A DNA stretch of 34,473 bases from Firmicutes bacterium UBA5201. Lineage in GTDB: Bacteria > Bacillota > Clostridia > Peptostreptococcales > Acidaminobacteraceae. The translations under genes and the position numbers were made by a program. Shown in pieces: positions 1 through 7,010 of the stretch. Position 1 is the first letter of the stretch. Every line of letters starts with the position of its first letter. The stretch covers positions 1 to 34,473 of the forward strand of contig DHVT01000002.1 in assembly GCA_002412775.1 (NCBI GenBank), read 5' to 3'. The notes below the pieces were generated by a model. That model had not been told where the DNA came from. It ran no database searches and was given only the letters and a program-made list of their open reading frames with translations.

Positions 1-8
1 TTTTTTTA

Positions 9-37
9 TTGCAAAGTGGTTAAAAATCTGAGATACT
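9..37 (+). promoter_or_regulatory. Promoter of the ars operon
   Basis: A -35-like TTGCAA (9-14) and a -10-like GATACT (32-37) are separated by exactly 17 bases. The -10 ends where the large ArsR operator palindrome begins, so a bound repressor would cover the start point. The T-run at 1-7 may be the tail of a terminator from a gene to the left of the window. Confidence 0.6.
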
Positions 38-70
38 GTATATGAGCATATTCGAATATACTCATATACA
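37..70. promoter_or_regulatory. ArsR operator palindrome
   Basis: A 34-bp inverted repeat centred between bases 53 and 54, with a single mismatched pair; the outer arms read TGTATATGAG and CTCATATACA. It lies between the -10 element and the arsR ribosome binding site. That position and symmetry are what is known for ArsR/SmtB-family autorepression sites. The assignment to ArsR is inference from position. Confidence 0.75.
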
Positions 71-85
71 AAACGGGAGGTAATG

Positions 86-481
86 ATGACAGAGTTATTT
101 AAGGCACTTGGTGATGAAAACCGTTTGAGATTATTGAATGTGTTGGATCATAAGGCATTGTGCGTCTGTGAGATCGAGGTTTTGCTGGAAATGTCTCAAT
201 CCAATGCTTCCAGACACCTCAGCAAATTGAGGGCTGTAGGGATTCTATCCTCTGAAAAAGATGCGCAGTGGGTCCATTACAAGATATCGGATGCCTTTAT
301 CGAAAGCAATCGAACGTTGTATATGTACTTGAAAGAAGGCTTTGAAAAAAGAGAATCTTTCATCAACGATTTGAAAAGACTTGAAAGATATACCAATAAG
401 GGTCTGAATTGCCAATATATTGCGAGCGACAAAGAATATGTACTAAGAGAAATAGATATTCATCTAGAGAAGGAGGCATAA
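86..481 (+). CDS. arsR: ArsR-family arsenic-responsive repressor
   Basis: A 131-residue winged-helix repressor that is expected to leave the operator at 37-70 when trivalent arsenic or antimony binds. Residues 2-20 form the usual start of the fold. The metal-sensing CVC motif (C26, C28) lies at the start of the sensor helix, followed by the recognition helix around SQSNASRHLSKL. I chose ATG 86 rather than the ATG at 83 because GGGAGG (75-80) is only 2 nt from 83 but 5 nt from 86. It is the first gene of an arsR-acr3-arsC operon; its stop lies 2 nt before the acr3 start, suggesting translational coupling. The acidic, basic C-terminal tail after residue 90 is typical of clostridial members and has no recognised function. 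Confidence 0.93.
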   Translation: MTELFKALGDENRLRLLNVLDHKALCVCEIEVLLEMSQSNASRHLSKLRAVGILSSEKDAQWVHYKISDAFIESNRTLYMYLKEGFEKRESFINDLKRLERYTNKGLNCQYIASDKEYVLREIDIHLEKEA

Positions 482-483
482 AA

Positions 484-1545
484 ATGTCAGAAATAAAAGA
501 TTTGTCAGTCAAGGACGAGATGGGTATATTTGGGAAATACTTATCGGTGTGGGTAGCGCTATGTATAGTGATCGGTGTTGCCATAGGAAGATTCTTTCCA
601 ATTATTCCTGAGACATTGAGCAGATTTGAATATGCAAACGTCTCAATACCGGTAGCGATACTGATTTGGCTGATGATTTACCCAATGATGCTGAAAGTTG
701 ACTTTTCAAGTATTGTGAATGCCACCAAAAAGCCTAAGGGATTGACGGTCACCTGTGTGACCAACTGGCTGATCAAACCGTTCACCATGTACATCATCGC
801 AGCATTTTTTTTGAAAGTGCTCTTCGCACCATGGATTGGTGAATCCCTTGCCAATGAATATCTGGCAGGAGCGGTGTTGCTTGGCGCGGCACCATGTACG
901 GCAATGGTTTTCGTATGGAGCCATCTCACCAAAGGCGATGCCGCATACACAGTGGTTCAAGTGGCTGTGAACGATTTGATCCTACTCGTTCTATTTGCGC
1001 CGATAGTGGCCTTCTTACTCGGAGTGACGGATGTGTTGGTTCCTTATGACACATTGTTCTTATCGGTTGCATTATTTGTGGTCATTCCACTTTTCTTTGG
1101 GTATATTTCACGTAGAATAGTAGTGAAAAACAAGGGTATGGCATATTTTGAAAATGTCTTTCTAAAGAAATTCGACCAAACGACAATCATTGGGTTGCTA
1201 TTGACACTCATCATCATTTTTTCATTCCAAGGCGATATTATTCTAAGCAATCCCGGGCATATTCTTCTTATTGCCATTCCACTGACCATACAGACTTTTC
1301 TGATCTTCACAATAGCCTATGTATGGTCAAGAGTATGGAAATTGCCTCATGAAATAGCGGCACCGGCAGCCATGATCGGCGCAAGCAACTTCTTTGAACT
1401 TGCTGTCGCTGTGGCGATTTCGCTGTTCGGTTTGACATCGGGAGCCACTCTTGCCACAGTTGTCGGTGTATTGGTGGAAGTTCCTGTGATGTTGACTCTC
1501 GTCAAAATTGCAAATAAAACAAAGGGTTGGTTCAAAACCGCCTGA
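484..1545 (+). CDS. acr3: ACR3-type arsenite efflux permease
   Basis: A 353-residue inner-membrane protein with about ten hydrophobic segments, the normal size and topology of ACR3 arsenite/H+ antiporters of the bile/arsenite/riboflavin transporter superfamily. The hallmark GAAPCTAMVFVWS around residue 140 contains the conserved cysteine needed for arsenite transport in studied ACR3 proteins. The conserved AVNDLILLVLFAP segment follows. A strong AGGAGG (about 472-477) precedes ATG 484, and the gene starts directly after the arsR stop. It exports the arsenite produced by the ArsC encoded next. ArsB is ruled out by the ACR3-specific cysteine motif and the shorter length. Confidence 0.93.
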   Translation: MSEIKDLSVKDEMGIFGKYLSVWVALCIVIGVAIGRFFPIIPETLSRFEYANVSIPVAILIWLMIYPMMLKVDFSSIVNATKKPKGLTVTCVTNWLIKPFTMYIIAAFFLKVLFAPWIGESLANEYLAGAVLLGAAPCTAMVFVWSHLTKGDAAYTVVQVAVNDLILLVLFAPIVAFLLGVTDVLVPYDTLFLSVALFVVIPLFFGYISRRIVVKNKGMAYFENVFLKKFDQTTIIGLLLTLIIIFSFQGDIILSNPGHILLIAIPLTIQTFLIFTIAYVWSRVWKLPHEIAAPAAMIGASNFFELAVAVAISLFGLTSGATLATVVGVLVEVPVMLTLVKIANKTKGWFKTA

Positions 1546-1562
1546 TCTGAAAGGAGATTCAA

Positions 1563-1973
1563 ATGAAATATAAAGTAGCTTTCGTATGTGTTCATAATTC
1601 CTGTAGAAGCCAGATGGCTGAAGGTTGGACAAAAAAACTGGGCAGTGATGTCTTTGAAGTCTATTCTGCCGGCACCGAAGAATATCCTGAAGTGAAGCCG
1701 CTAGCGGTACAAGTCATGGAGGAAATTGGAGTGGATATGAGTGAACAACGGCCAAAACTGCTCACCGACATACCAAGTGAACTCGATCTGCTCATCACCA
1801 TGGGTTGCAATGTGGTTTGTCCTTTCGTACCGAACCAACATGCTGAAGATTGGGGACTCGACGATCCATCCGGTGGCCCGATTGAAGGATTCAGGGAAAC
1901 CCGCGAATTGATCAGACTAAAAGTCGAGGAATTGATTCAGCGTGTGAAAACCGGGGAGATTGAACTGAAGTAG
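1563..1973 (+). CDS. arsC: Arsenate reductase, thioredoxin-coupled
   Basis: A 136-residue cytoplasmic enzyme that reduces arsenate to arsenite for export by Acr3. It has the low-molecular-weight tyrosine-phosphatase fold: the P-loop CVHNSCR holds nucleophile C9 and R15 (CX5R), and the general-acid region DDPSGGP lies near residue 100. The redox pair is C82 and C86 in TMGCNVVCP. In the studied S. aureus enzyme the equivalent pair is C82/C89, so the spacing here is shorter. These cysteines mark the thioredoxin-dependent class rather than the glutaredoxin-dependent E. coli class. AAGGAGA lies 7 nt upstream of ATG 1563. It is the last gene of the ars operon. Confidence 0.93.
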   Translation: MKYKVAFVCVHNSCRSQMAEGWTKKLGSDVFEVYSAGTEEYPEVKPLAVQVMEEIGVDMSEQRPKLLTDIPSELDLLITMGCNVVCPFVPNQHAEDWGLDDPSGGPIEGFRETRELIRLKVEELIQRVKTGEIELK

Positions 1974-1986
1974 ATGATAAATGTTT

Positions 1987-2040
1987 AAGCCCACCTGATC
2001 GACCGTATATATAAGATATATACTGGTTGGAGGTGGGCTT
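1987..2040 (+). promoter_or_regulatory. Long hairpin that buries the yjbQ ribosome binding site
   Basis: AAGCCCACCT (1987-1996) pairs perfectly with AGGTGGGCTT (2031-2040). Inside it, GTATATAT (2005-2012) pairs with ATATATAC (2016-2023) around a three-base loop, and ACC (2002-2004) pairs with GGT (2025-2027). The right outer arm contains the GGAGGTG that serves yjbQ. Only a weak T-run follows, so it could be an ars terminator or a structure that limits yjbQ translation. The pairing is seen; the role is inference. Confidence 0.55.
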
Positions 2041-2041
2041 T

Positions 2042-2440
2042 ATGTTTGAATCGATTGAATTTAAAACAACACAAAAAAACGAAATGGTTGAAGTTCAAAA
2101 GGAAATCAAGACGTTTATTCAAAAAAGTGGTGTTCTACACGGAATCATTGTAATTACAGTACCCCATACGACAGCTGCCATAACACTCAGCAAGAACTAT
2201 GATGAGGGTGTGCAAAATGACGTGATGGTCGAAATGGAAGAGCTGGTACCAAGAGAAGGCAAATACACGCATATTGAGGGCAACAGTTCAGCCAATGTCA
2301 AAGCATCGTTGTTTGGAAATTCAGTCACACTCATAATTGATGACGGCAGACTGGAACTTGGAATGTTTCAATCTGTATTCCTTTGTGAATTCGATGGACC
2401 GAGAAAGAGAAAACTATTCATGAAGATCATCAAGGGGTAA
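2042..2440 (+). CDS. yjbQ: YjbQ family (UPF0047) protein
   Basis: A 132-residue single-domain protein of the UPF0047/YjbQ family, whose E. coli member has been linked to weak thiamine-phosphate synthase activity; the physiological role is unsettled. Family landmarks are PHTTAAI (H42), the acidic DEGVQND segment, H77 and the C-terminal DDGRLELGMFQSVFLCEFDGPR. In most members I recall, the middle motif reads A-H-[IV]-K. Here it is ANVKAS, so the usual histidine is N85. I chose ATG 2042 because GGAGGTG (2029-2035) is 6 nt upstream; an in-frame TTG at 2027 has no such site. The 3' end overlaps the convergent lysR gene by 27 bp. Confidence 0.85.
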   Translation: MFESIEFKTTQKNEMVEVQKEIKTFIQKSGVLHGIIVITVPHTTAAITLSKNYDEGVQNDVMVEMEELVPREGKYTHIEGNSSANVKASLFGNSVTLIIDDGRLELGMFQSVFLCEFDGPRKRKLFMKIIKG

Positions 2441-3334
2441 AATCACAGGTTTCTCCATGGTTTTGAGGAGTTCCACAAAGTCCTCAACCGCAGGGGATAA
2501 TGTTCGTCGTCTATTTGTGAGGAGATAGATGTGTCTGGTGATATTCAATCCTCTAATCTGAAAGTCTTTGATGTTGATGAAATTTCTATAGCAGTTGAAG
2601 ATGCTTTTTGACATATAGGAGATGCCCACATTTTCTGCTACGAGCTGCAACGTCAAGTTCATATTGTCTATTTCTATGATGTTTTCAAGCATTGAGACAT
2701 CTATGCCTTGTTCCACCATAGCGCGCTCCAAATCCACTCTTGTGGCGGACTGGTCTGTCCTGCCGATGAAATTGTGACCGGCCAAATCCTTTATCTCAAC
2801 AACGCCATTCAAAGGGGCGTCTTTTGAACAGATAAATACCAACTCGTCGTCAAATAGATGAGTGGAGAGGAATCGGTCGTTCTCGACTTTCATTCCCACC
2901 AGACCTATATCTGAGTTGAGCGAGCAGACATCTTCAAGAATCAGAGTGGAACTTTTTTCCTCGATTATGAATTTGACATCGGGATTCATCAGTTGGAAAG
3001 CTTTGATCGCCCTCGGGAGCAGGACCAAATTTGGTGTGGTCGACGTCGAAATGTGAATGGATCCCGTTATGGTGTTTTCTGTCGACATTATATGGTGTAG
3101 GGCTTTATTTTTCATATTGATCATATCCAGTGCGTATGTCAAAAACTCTTTCCCTGAAGGCGTCAGATTCACTTCTTTGGATGTTCGATCAAATAATGAA
3201 ACGGACAGTTCCTTTTCCAAATTGGATATATGAAGACTTATGGTGGGTTGAGACAAATAAAGAGCTTTTCCAGCTTTGGAAAAATTTTTGTATTTTGCCA
3301 CATTCACAAATGCTTCAAGTTGTCTAAAATCCAT
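2414..3334 (-). CDS. LysR-family regulator, probably of the cysteine genes
   Basis: A 306-residue LysR-type regulator. The N-terminal helix-turn-helix (MDFRQLEAFVNVAKYKNFSK onward, through LSQPTISLHISNLEKEL to about residue 60) and the LTPSG hinge are canonical, followed by a two-subdomain effector-binding region. The start is ATG 3334, preceded by AGAGGTG. It is divergent from the T-box-controlled cysK-cysE genes; LysR proteins usually act on the divergent promoter, and CysL/CysB-type relatives respond to sulfur metabolites such as O-acetylserine. A role at the inverted repeat 3459-3490 is inferred from position only. The effector cannot be told from sequence. Confidence 0.85.
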   Translation of the reverse strand: MDFRQLEAFVNVAKYKNFSKAGKALYLSQPTISLHISNLEKELSVSLFDRTSKEVNLTPSGKEFLTYALDMINMKNKALHHIMSTENTITGSIHISTSTTPNLVLLPRAIKAFQLMNPDVKFIIEEKSSTLILEDVCSLNSDIGLVGMKVENDRFLSTHLFDDELVFICSKDAPLNGVVEIKDLAGHNFIGRTDQSATRVDLERAMVEQGIDVSMLENIIEIDNMNLTLQLVAENVGISYMSKSIFNCYRNFINIKDFQIRGLNITRHIYLLTNRRRTLSPAVEDFVELLKTMEKPVILPLDDLHE

Positions 3335-3439
3335 AAAATCACCTCTGTGAAAGTATTTTAACACAACTTTACAGAAATTAATACAAGCAGAGTTATTTTT
3401 TTAACAATGAAATCTGACAAAAAATTCTAGAAATTATTA

Positions 3440-3490
3440 TTGACAGATATAATTTCATCTAGTACAATGAGTTTAATTAATTCGTACTAG
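3440..3490 (+). promoter_or_regulatory. cys promoter with overlapping inverted repeat
   Basis: TTGACA (3440-3445), a 17-base spacer and TACAAT (3463-3468) form a near-consensus promoter for the T-box leader. CTAGTAC (3459-3465) and GTACTAG (3484-3490) form an inverted repeat straddling the -10 and the expected start point. A protein bound there would block initiation, so this is a candidate operator for the divergent LysR protein or another repressor. A second inverted pair, GTTTAATT (3471-3478) and AATTAAAC (3500-3507), could fold at the 5' end of the transcript. Confidence 0.65.
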
Positions 3491-3525
3491 ATTAGTGGGA
3501 ATTAAACAAACAATTCAAATGTTAT

Positions 3526-3760
3526 GAAGAAGGAAAGTAGATTTGCCGTAGACTTAGCAGAGAGAAAACCATTGGTGAGAGGTTTTTAGTCAAAGTGATT
3601 CGAAGTGCCCTTCGGAACTGTGTACCGAAGTCCAGTAGGCTACACCGGGTTTCTCCCGTTATTGAGATAGGGCATGATGTGCTCGAAGAGTGGATATTTC
3701 AATTAGAGTGGAACCGCGGAGTATAGCTTCGTCTCTTGACAAAGAGACGGGGCTTTTTTT
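3526..3760 (+). promoter_or_regulatory. T-box leader specific for tRNA-Cys
   Basis: A complete T-box riboswitch upstream of cysK. The T-box core TGGAACCGCGG lies at 3709-3719. Stem I is closed by GAAGG (3529-3533) pairing with CCTTC (3609-3613). The codon immediately 5' of that arm, in the specifier-loop position, is TGC (3606-3608), which is a cysteine codon. A small stem III-like hairpin, CGGG/CCCG, lies at 3646-3658. Uncharged tRNA-Cys should stabilise the antiterminator and allow transcription of cysK-cysE. The cysteine assignment agrees with the downstream genes. Confidence 0.92.
3726..3760 (+). terminator. T-box-regulated intrinsic terminator
   Basis: GCTTCGTCTCTT (3726-3737) pairs with AAGAGACGGGGC (3742-3753), including two G-U pairs, around a four-base loop. 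A run of seven T (3754-3760) follows. The hairpin begins 7 nt after the T-box core, as required for the terminator/antiterminator switch. Confidence 0.92.
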
Positions 3761-3795
3761 GTATAATCATAAAGTGGAAAAAGGAAGGTAAAATT

Positions 3796-4707
3796 ATGAA
3801 ATTTAATAATTCGATTGACTTGATCGGTAAAACACCAGTAGTGAAACTGAACAAAGTAGTAGAGTCTGATATGGCTGATGTATATGTAAAACTGGAAGGT
3901 TTCAACCTCACAGGTAGTGTGAAGGTCAGAGCAGCCTATGGAATGATCGAAGGTGCTGAACGTGATGGTCTTTTGAAACCTGGAATGACCATTGTCGAAC
4001 CTACCAGTGGAAACACAGGTATAGCACTCGCTCTGATCGGCAAGATGAAAGGGTATAAAGTCGTGATCGTCATGCCAGAGACGATGAGTGTTGAGCGACG
4101 CAATATCATAAAATCCTATGGTGCCGATTTGATCCTTACGGATGGAACCAAAGGAATGACCGGAGCAATCAATGAAGCCACCAAAATGTCAGAAGAGGGT
4201 GGGTATTACATGCCCCAACAATTCAAAAACAAATACAACAGTGAAATCCACTATGAGACCACTGCCGAGGAAATTCTTGAAGATTTCAAGCAACTGGACG
4301 CATTCGTCGCAACTGTGGGGACTGGTGGAACAATCACCGGCGTTGGGCGTAAATTAAGAGAAAAAATGGCCTCAACTCAAATTTTCGCTGTGGAACCGGA
4401 AGAATCAAAAGTGCTATCTGGTGGCACACCTGGACCACATAAAATTCAAGGAATAGGTGCAGGCTTTGTGCCCGCTATACTGGAAGTGGAACTGTATGAT
4501 GAAATCATCACTGTTAGCAGCGAGGAAGCTTTTATCATGACCAAAAGGCTGTTGGATGAAGAAGGTCTTTTCCTAGGCATTTCATCCGGAGCGGCAGTAG
4601 TCGCCGCACTAAAAGTGGCAAAGAGATTGGGCTCAGGAAAGACTGTACTCACTGTTTCTCCTGACAACGGCGACAAATATATATCCAACCAAGTATTCAA
4701 CAATTAA
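3796..4707 (+). CDS. cysK: Cysteine synthase (O-acetylserine sulfhydrylase)
   Basis: A 303-residue PLP enzyme that makes cysteine from O-acetylserine and sulfide. The PLP lysine is K43 in FNLTGSVKVR; most family members have N-P-G-G-S-V-K-D-R, so three motif positions differ. The substrate loop PTSGNTG (69-75), the phosphate-binding GTGGTITGVGR and the C-terminal SSGAAVVAA are intact. I chose ATG 3796 because AAGGAAGG lies just upstream; the frame is open further 5' only through the T-box terminator. It is the first gene under the Cys T-box, with cysE following after 13 nt. A neighbouring function in the same fold family (cystathionine beta-synthase-like or threonine synthase-like) is less likely given cysE. 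Confidence 0.92.
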   Translation: MKFNNSIDLIGKTPVVKLNKVVESDMADVYVKLEGFNLTGSVKVRAAYGMIEGAERDGLLKPGMTIVEPTSGNTGIALALIGKMKGYKVVIVMPETMSVERRNIIKSYGADLILTDGTKGMTGAINEATKMSEEGGYYMPQQFKNKYNSEIHYETTAEEILEDFKQLDAFVATVGTGGTITGVGRKLREKMASTQIFAVEPEESKVLSGGTPGPHKIQGIGAGFVPAILEVELYDEIITVSSEEAFIMTKRLLDEEGLFLGISSGAAVVAALKVAKRLGSGKTVLTVSPDNGDKYISNQVFNN

Positions 4708-4720
4708 GATGGAGGCAATC

Positions 4721-5299
4721 ATGTTTGAAAATATAAAAGACTATTTCAAGAACGTCAAAGATAATGATCCTGCGGCACACAGTTATTGGGAAGTCCTCCT
4801 TTACCCCACTGTTCACGCGGTGGCTCTGTACAGAGTGGCAAACAGGCTATATGGGTTCAGATTGTTCTTTATAGCAAGATTCATATCTCAGTTTGCAAGA
4901 TTGATCACAGGTATTGAGATACATCCTGGAGCGACAATCGGCAAAGCACTGTTCATAGATCATGGTATGGGTGTTGTCATTGGTGAGACCTGTGTCATCG
5001 GCGATTACGTGACCATTTATCAAGGTGTGACCCTTGGAGGCACAGGCAAAGATAAGGGAAAAAGACATCCAAGCGTAGGTGATCGTGTGGTCATTGGCGC
5101 CGGAGCGAAAATTCTCGGACCGATCCATCTGGCATCGGGCAGCAAAATCGGAGCCGGATCTGTTGTGCTCACAGACACCAGAACCGAATCGACTGTTGTT
5201 GGCGTTCCTGCCAGAGTCATAGGAGGAAGAGACAGCGCAGTGATCCCCATAGAAATGTATAAAGAGAAAATTCAAATCTACAATGATATGGTCATATAA
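4721..5299 (+). CDS. cysE: Serine O-acetyltransferase
   Basis: A 192-residue CysE that acetylates serine to O-acetylserine, the substrate of the CysK encoded upstream. It has a short N-terminal helical region (about 1-65), then a left-handed beta-helix of hexapeptide repeats, with the catalytic FIDHGMGVVIGET motif and the acetyl-CoA region GVTLGGTGKDKGKRHP. The short form, lacking the long N-terminal domain of enteric CysE, is usual in Firmicutes. I chose ATG 4721 because the in-frame ATG at 4709 overlaps the GGAGG that serves 4721. It belongs to the T-box-controlled transcript; its stop codon overlaps a 21-codon micro-ORF. Confidence 0.93.
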   Translation: MFENIKDYFKNVKDNDPAAHSYWEVLLYPTVHAVALYRVANRLYGFRLFFIARFISQFARLITGIEIHPGATIGKALFIDHGMGVVIGETCVIGDYVTIYQGVTLGGTGKDKGKRHPSVGDRVVIGAGAKILGPIHLASGSKIGAGSVVLTDTRTESTVVGVPARVIGGRDSAVIPIEMYKEKIQIYNDMVI

Positions 5300-5364
5300 T
5301 GAGAAAAGTAACATATGTTACCGAAGGAAACTTGGCTCCAGTGTATGATGAGGACATAAAGTGA
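5299..5364 (+). CDS. Possible micro-ORF coupled to the cysE stop
   Basis: A 21-codon frame that begins at the last base of the cysE stop (TAATG arrangement) and reads MRKVTYVTEGNLAPVYDEDI plus a final lysine before TGA. It has no ribosome binding site of its own, so translation would depend on termination-reinitiation from cysE. It contains no cysteine, so it is not a simple cysteine attenuator. I do not recognise it. It may be a chance frame filling the 90-base gap before the ferredoxin gene. Confidence 0.3.
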   Translation: MRKVTYVTEGNLAPVYDEDIK

Positions 5365-5389
5365 GAATAAATTCTGGAGGGATCATATA

Positions 5390-6139
5390 ATGAAAAGAAA
5401 TGTAATTGAAATCAATGAAGAAACCTGTATCGGTTGTGGACTTTGTGCGACAGCTTGCATGCAAGGTGCGATAGAAATCATCGACGGTAAGGCGAAACTT
5501 GTCAGCGAATCTTATTGTGACGGACTAGGCATGTGTCTTCCCAAGTGTCCGGTAGATGCCATACACATGGTTGAAAAAGATACGGACACGTTTGATGACA
5601 GCAGAAAGAATATCAAAGCAAAAGCTCATGACCATGGTGAAGAGGGTTGTGGCTGTGCAGGATCAGCGGCCAAGTCCATTGAAAGAAAACCGATCACGAC
5701 TTTCGATCTTCAAACTGTAAAGACCATAACCAACACAGTGCCCCAAAAGTCTTCAGAGTCCACTGGATTCATTGGATCAGAGCTGATGCAATGGCCGGTT
5801 CAACTTAGACTTGTCAGCCCGAACGCACCTTACTTCAAGGATGCTGACCTATTGGTGGCGGCTGACTGTACGGCGTTTGCCTATGGCGATTTCCATAGGG
5901 ATTTCATTAAAGACAAAGTGACTGTAATTGGTTGTCCAAAACTGGATGACAACAATTACAATATCGATAAGATCGCGGAAATATTGACTGCAAACTCGAT
6001 CAAGAGCATCACTGTAGTACGCATGGAAGTGCCCTGTTGCAACGGCATCATCCATGCTGTGAAAGAAGCTATGTTGAAATCAAAATGCATAGTGCCATAT
6101 CGCGAAGTGACAATATCAACGGATGGAAGAATCAAATAA
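5390..6139 (+). CDS. Ferredoxin-like iron-sulfur protein
   Basis: A 249-residue protein with an N-terminal ferredoxin domain (about 5-62) and a C-terminal region seen in uncharacterised clostridial 4Fe-4S proteins. Cluster motif I is complete: CIGCGLCATAC. The second motif reads CDGLGMCLPKCP, in which the usual second cysteine is a leucine, a pattern I recall from other members of this group. A Cys/His-rich linker (DHGEEGCGCAG, about 82-92) and further C-terminal cysteines (ADCTAF, IGCPKL, PCCNG) could bind metal. TGGAGGGA lies before ATG 5390. It follows cysE by 90 nt and ends 8 nt into the convergent phzF gene. A role in electron supply for sulfur metabolism is inferred from context only. 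Confidence 0.75.
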   Translation: MKRNVIEINEETCIGCGLCATACMQGAIEIIDGKAKLVSESYCDGLGMCLPKCPVDAIHMVEKDTDTFDDSRKNIKAKAHDHGEEGCGCAGSAAKSIERKPITTFDLQTVKTITNTVPQKSSESTGFIGSELMQWPVQLRLVSPNAPYFKDADLLVAADCTAFAYGDFHRDFIKDKVTVIGCPKLDDNNYNIDKIAEILTANSIKSITVVRMEVPCCNGIIHAVKEAMLKSKCIVPYREVTISTDGRIK

Positions 6140-7010
6140 GAGTTTGAATATTTACAGTTTCAATCCAGTGACATAGACCTCCCACCCATATTTCATGACC
6201 ACCCGGACCTTTGATGGATCGGGTGGTTATTAAACTTGTGGCATTCATGGATTCACCTTGTATAATGGTGGAAAAAAAATTCGACTCTCCACTATGAAGA
6301 TGGTGATGCATGTACGCAGTCAAAGCACCATTCGATGTTCCAGTGGCCGATTCCTCATCAATACCATAGAGAGGAGCGAAGTTTCTCGCATAGATCTTGT
6401 CGGACTCGACTGCATAAACATGCGCACCGACGACTCCAATCTCTTTGGACAATGAAGAAAGCAGACCGAAATCAGGAGTCAAAGCATTGAGTATACTGCG
6501 ACTTTTGACACCGACCATGATGTCCTTGAGCCCGGTGCTCCATATTTCTATGGGGAGTGTTTCGTGAAAGGGGTCGCTTGCACTGGAAATGAAGCATTTT
6601 TTAAGTCGTAGAATATTTTCGTCTGACATTGGAATCATTTCCGGTTCCGATTGACGCATCATGATGTTCACATGACCCGAATCGACAATCAACTTGATTT
6701 CAAGATCTCCTGCGGCGGTACGTTGCAGGATTTCATTTTTTTTGATGACTCCCAGTCGATAAAGCATGTACGCACAAGCAAGTGTGGCATGACCACATAG
6801 GGGAACTTCCTCAGTTGGTGTGAAAAATCGGGTCTGATAATCAGGCTTATCGTCACATGGCATGACAAATGCGGTTTCAGACAATCCCAAATGAGATGCA
6901 ATGGTCTGCATGGTCGCTTCAGTCATGGAATGATCGTCAAGAATTACGACACCTGCAGGATTGCCACCTTTTTCTTCATGCACGAAGCTGTTGATGATAT
7001 AAGCGTTCAT
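6132..7010 (-). CDS. PhzF-family isomerase/epimerase-like protein
   Basis: A 292-residue protein of the PhzF/YddE family, built from two similar halves of the diaminopimelate-epimerase fold. Landmarks are GGNPAGVV (about 15-22), the LSETAFV segment with the expected catalytic glutamate near residue 45, the substrate loop PLCGHATLA, and the second-half motif DEESATGTSNGAL. PhzF isomerises a phenazine precursor, but most genome-encoded homologues have unknown substrates and there are no phenazine genes here. The ATG follows directly after the recU stop with AAGGAGGAT upstream, so the two form an operon. The 3' end overlaps the convergent ferredoxin-like gene by 8 bp. Confidence 0.85.
   Translation of the reverse strand: MNAYIINSFVHEEKGGNPAGVVILDDHSMTEATMQTIASHLGLSETAFVMPCDDKPDYQTRFFTPTEEVPLCGHATLACAYMLYRLGVIKKNEILQRTAAGDLEIKLIVDSGHVNIMMRQSEPEMIPMSDENILRLKKCFISSASDPFHETLPIEIWSTGLKDIMVGVKSRSILNALTPDFGLLSSLSKEIGVVGAHVYAVESDKIYARNFAPLYGIDEESATGTSNGALTAYMHHHLHSGESNFFSTIIQGESMNATSLITTRSIKGPGGHEIWVGGLCHWIETVNIQTLI

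Noticed and set aside
2027..2041. Upstream TTG start for yjbQ
   Set aside because: It overlaps the ribosome binding site used by ATG 2042. The same reasoning excluded upstream starts overlapping GGAGG at cysE, the reductase fusion and glnA.
3606..3608. Other specifier codons for the T-box
   Set aside because: Only TGC lies directly next to the arm CCTTC that pairs with GAAGG of stem I, and cysteine fits cysK-cysE.
4847..5314. Long antisense frame across cysE
   Set aside because: It has no ribosome binding site, overlaps a well-supported gene, and its translation resembles no protein family.
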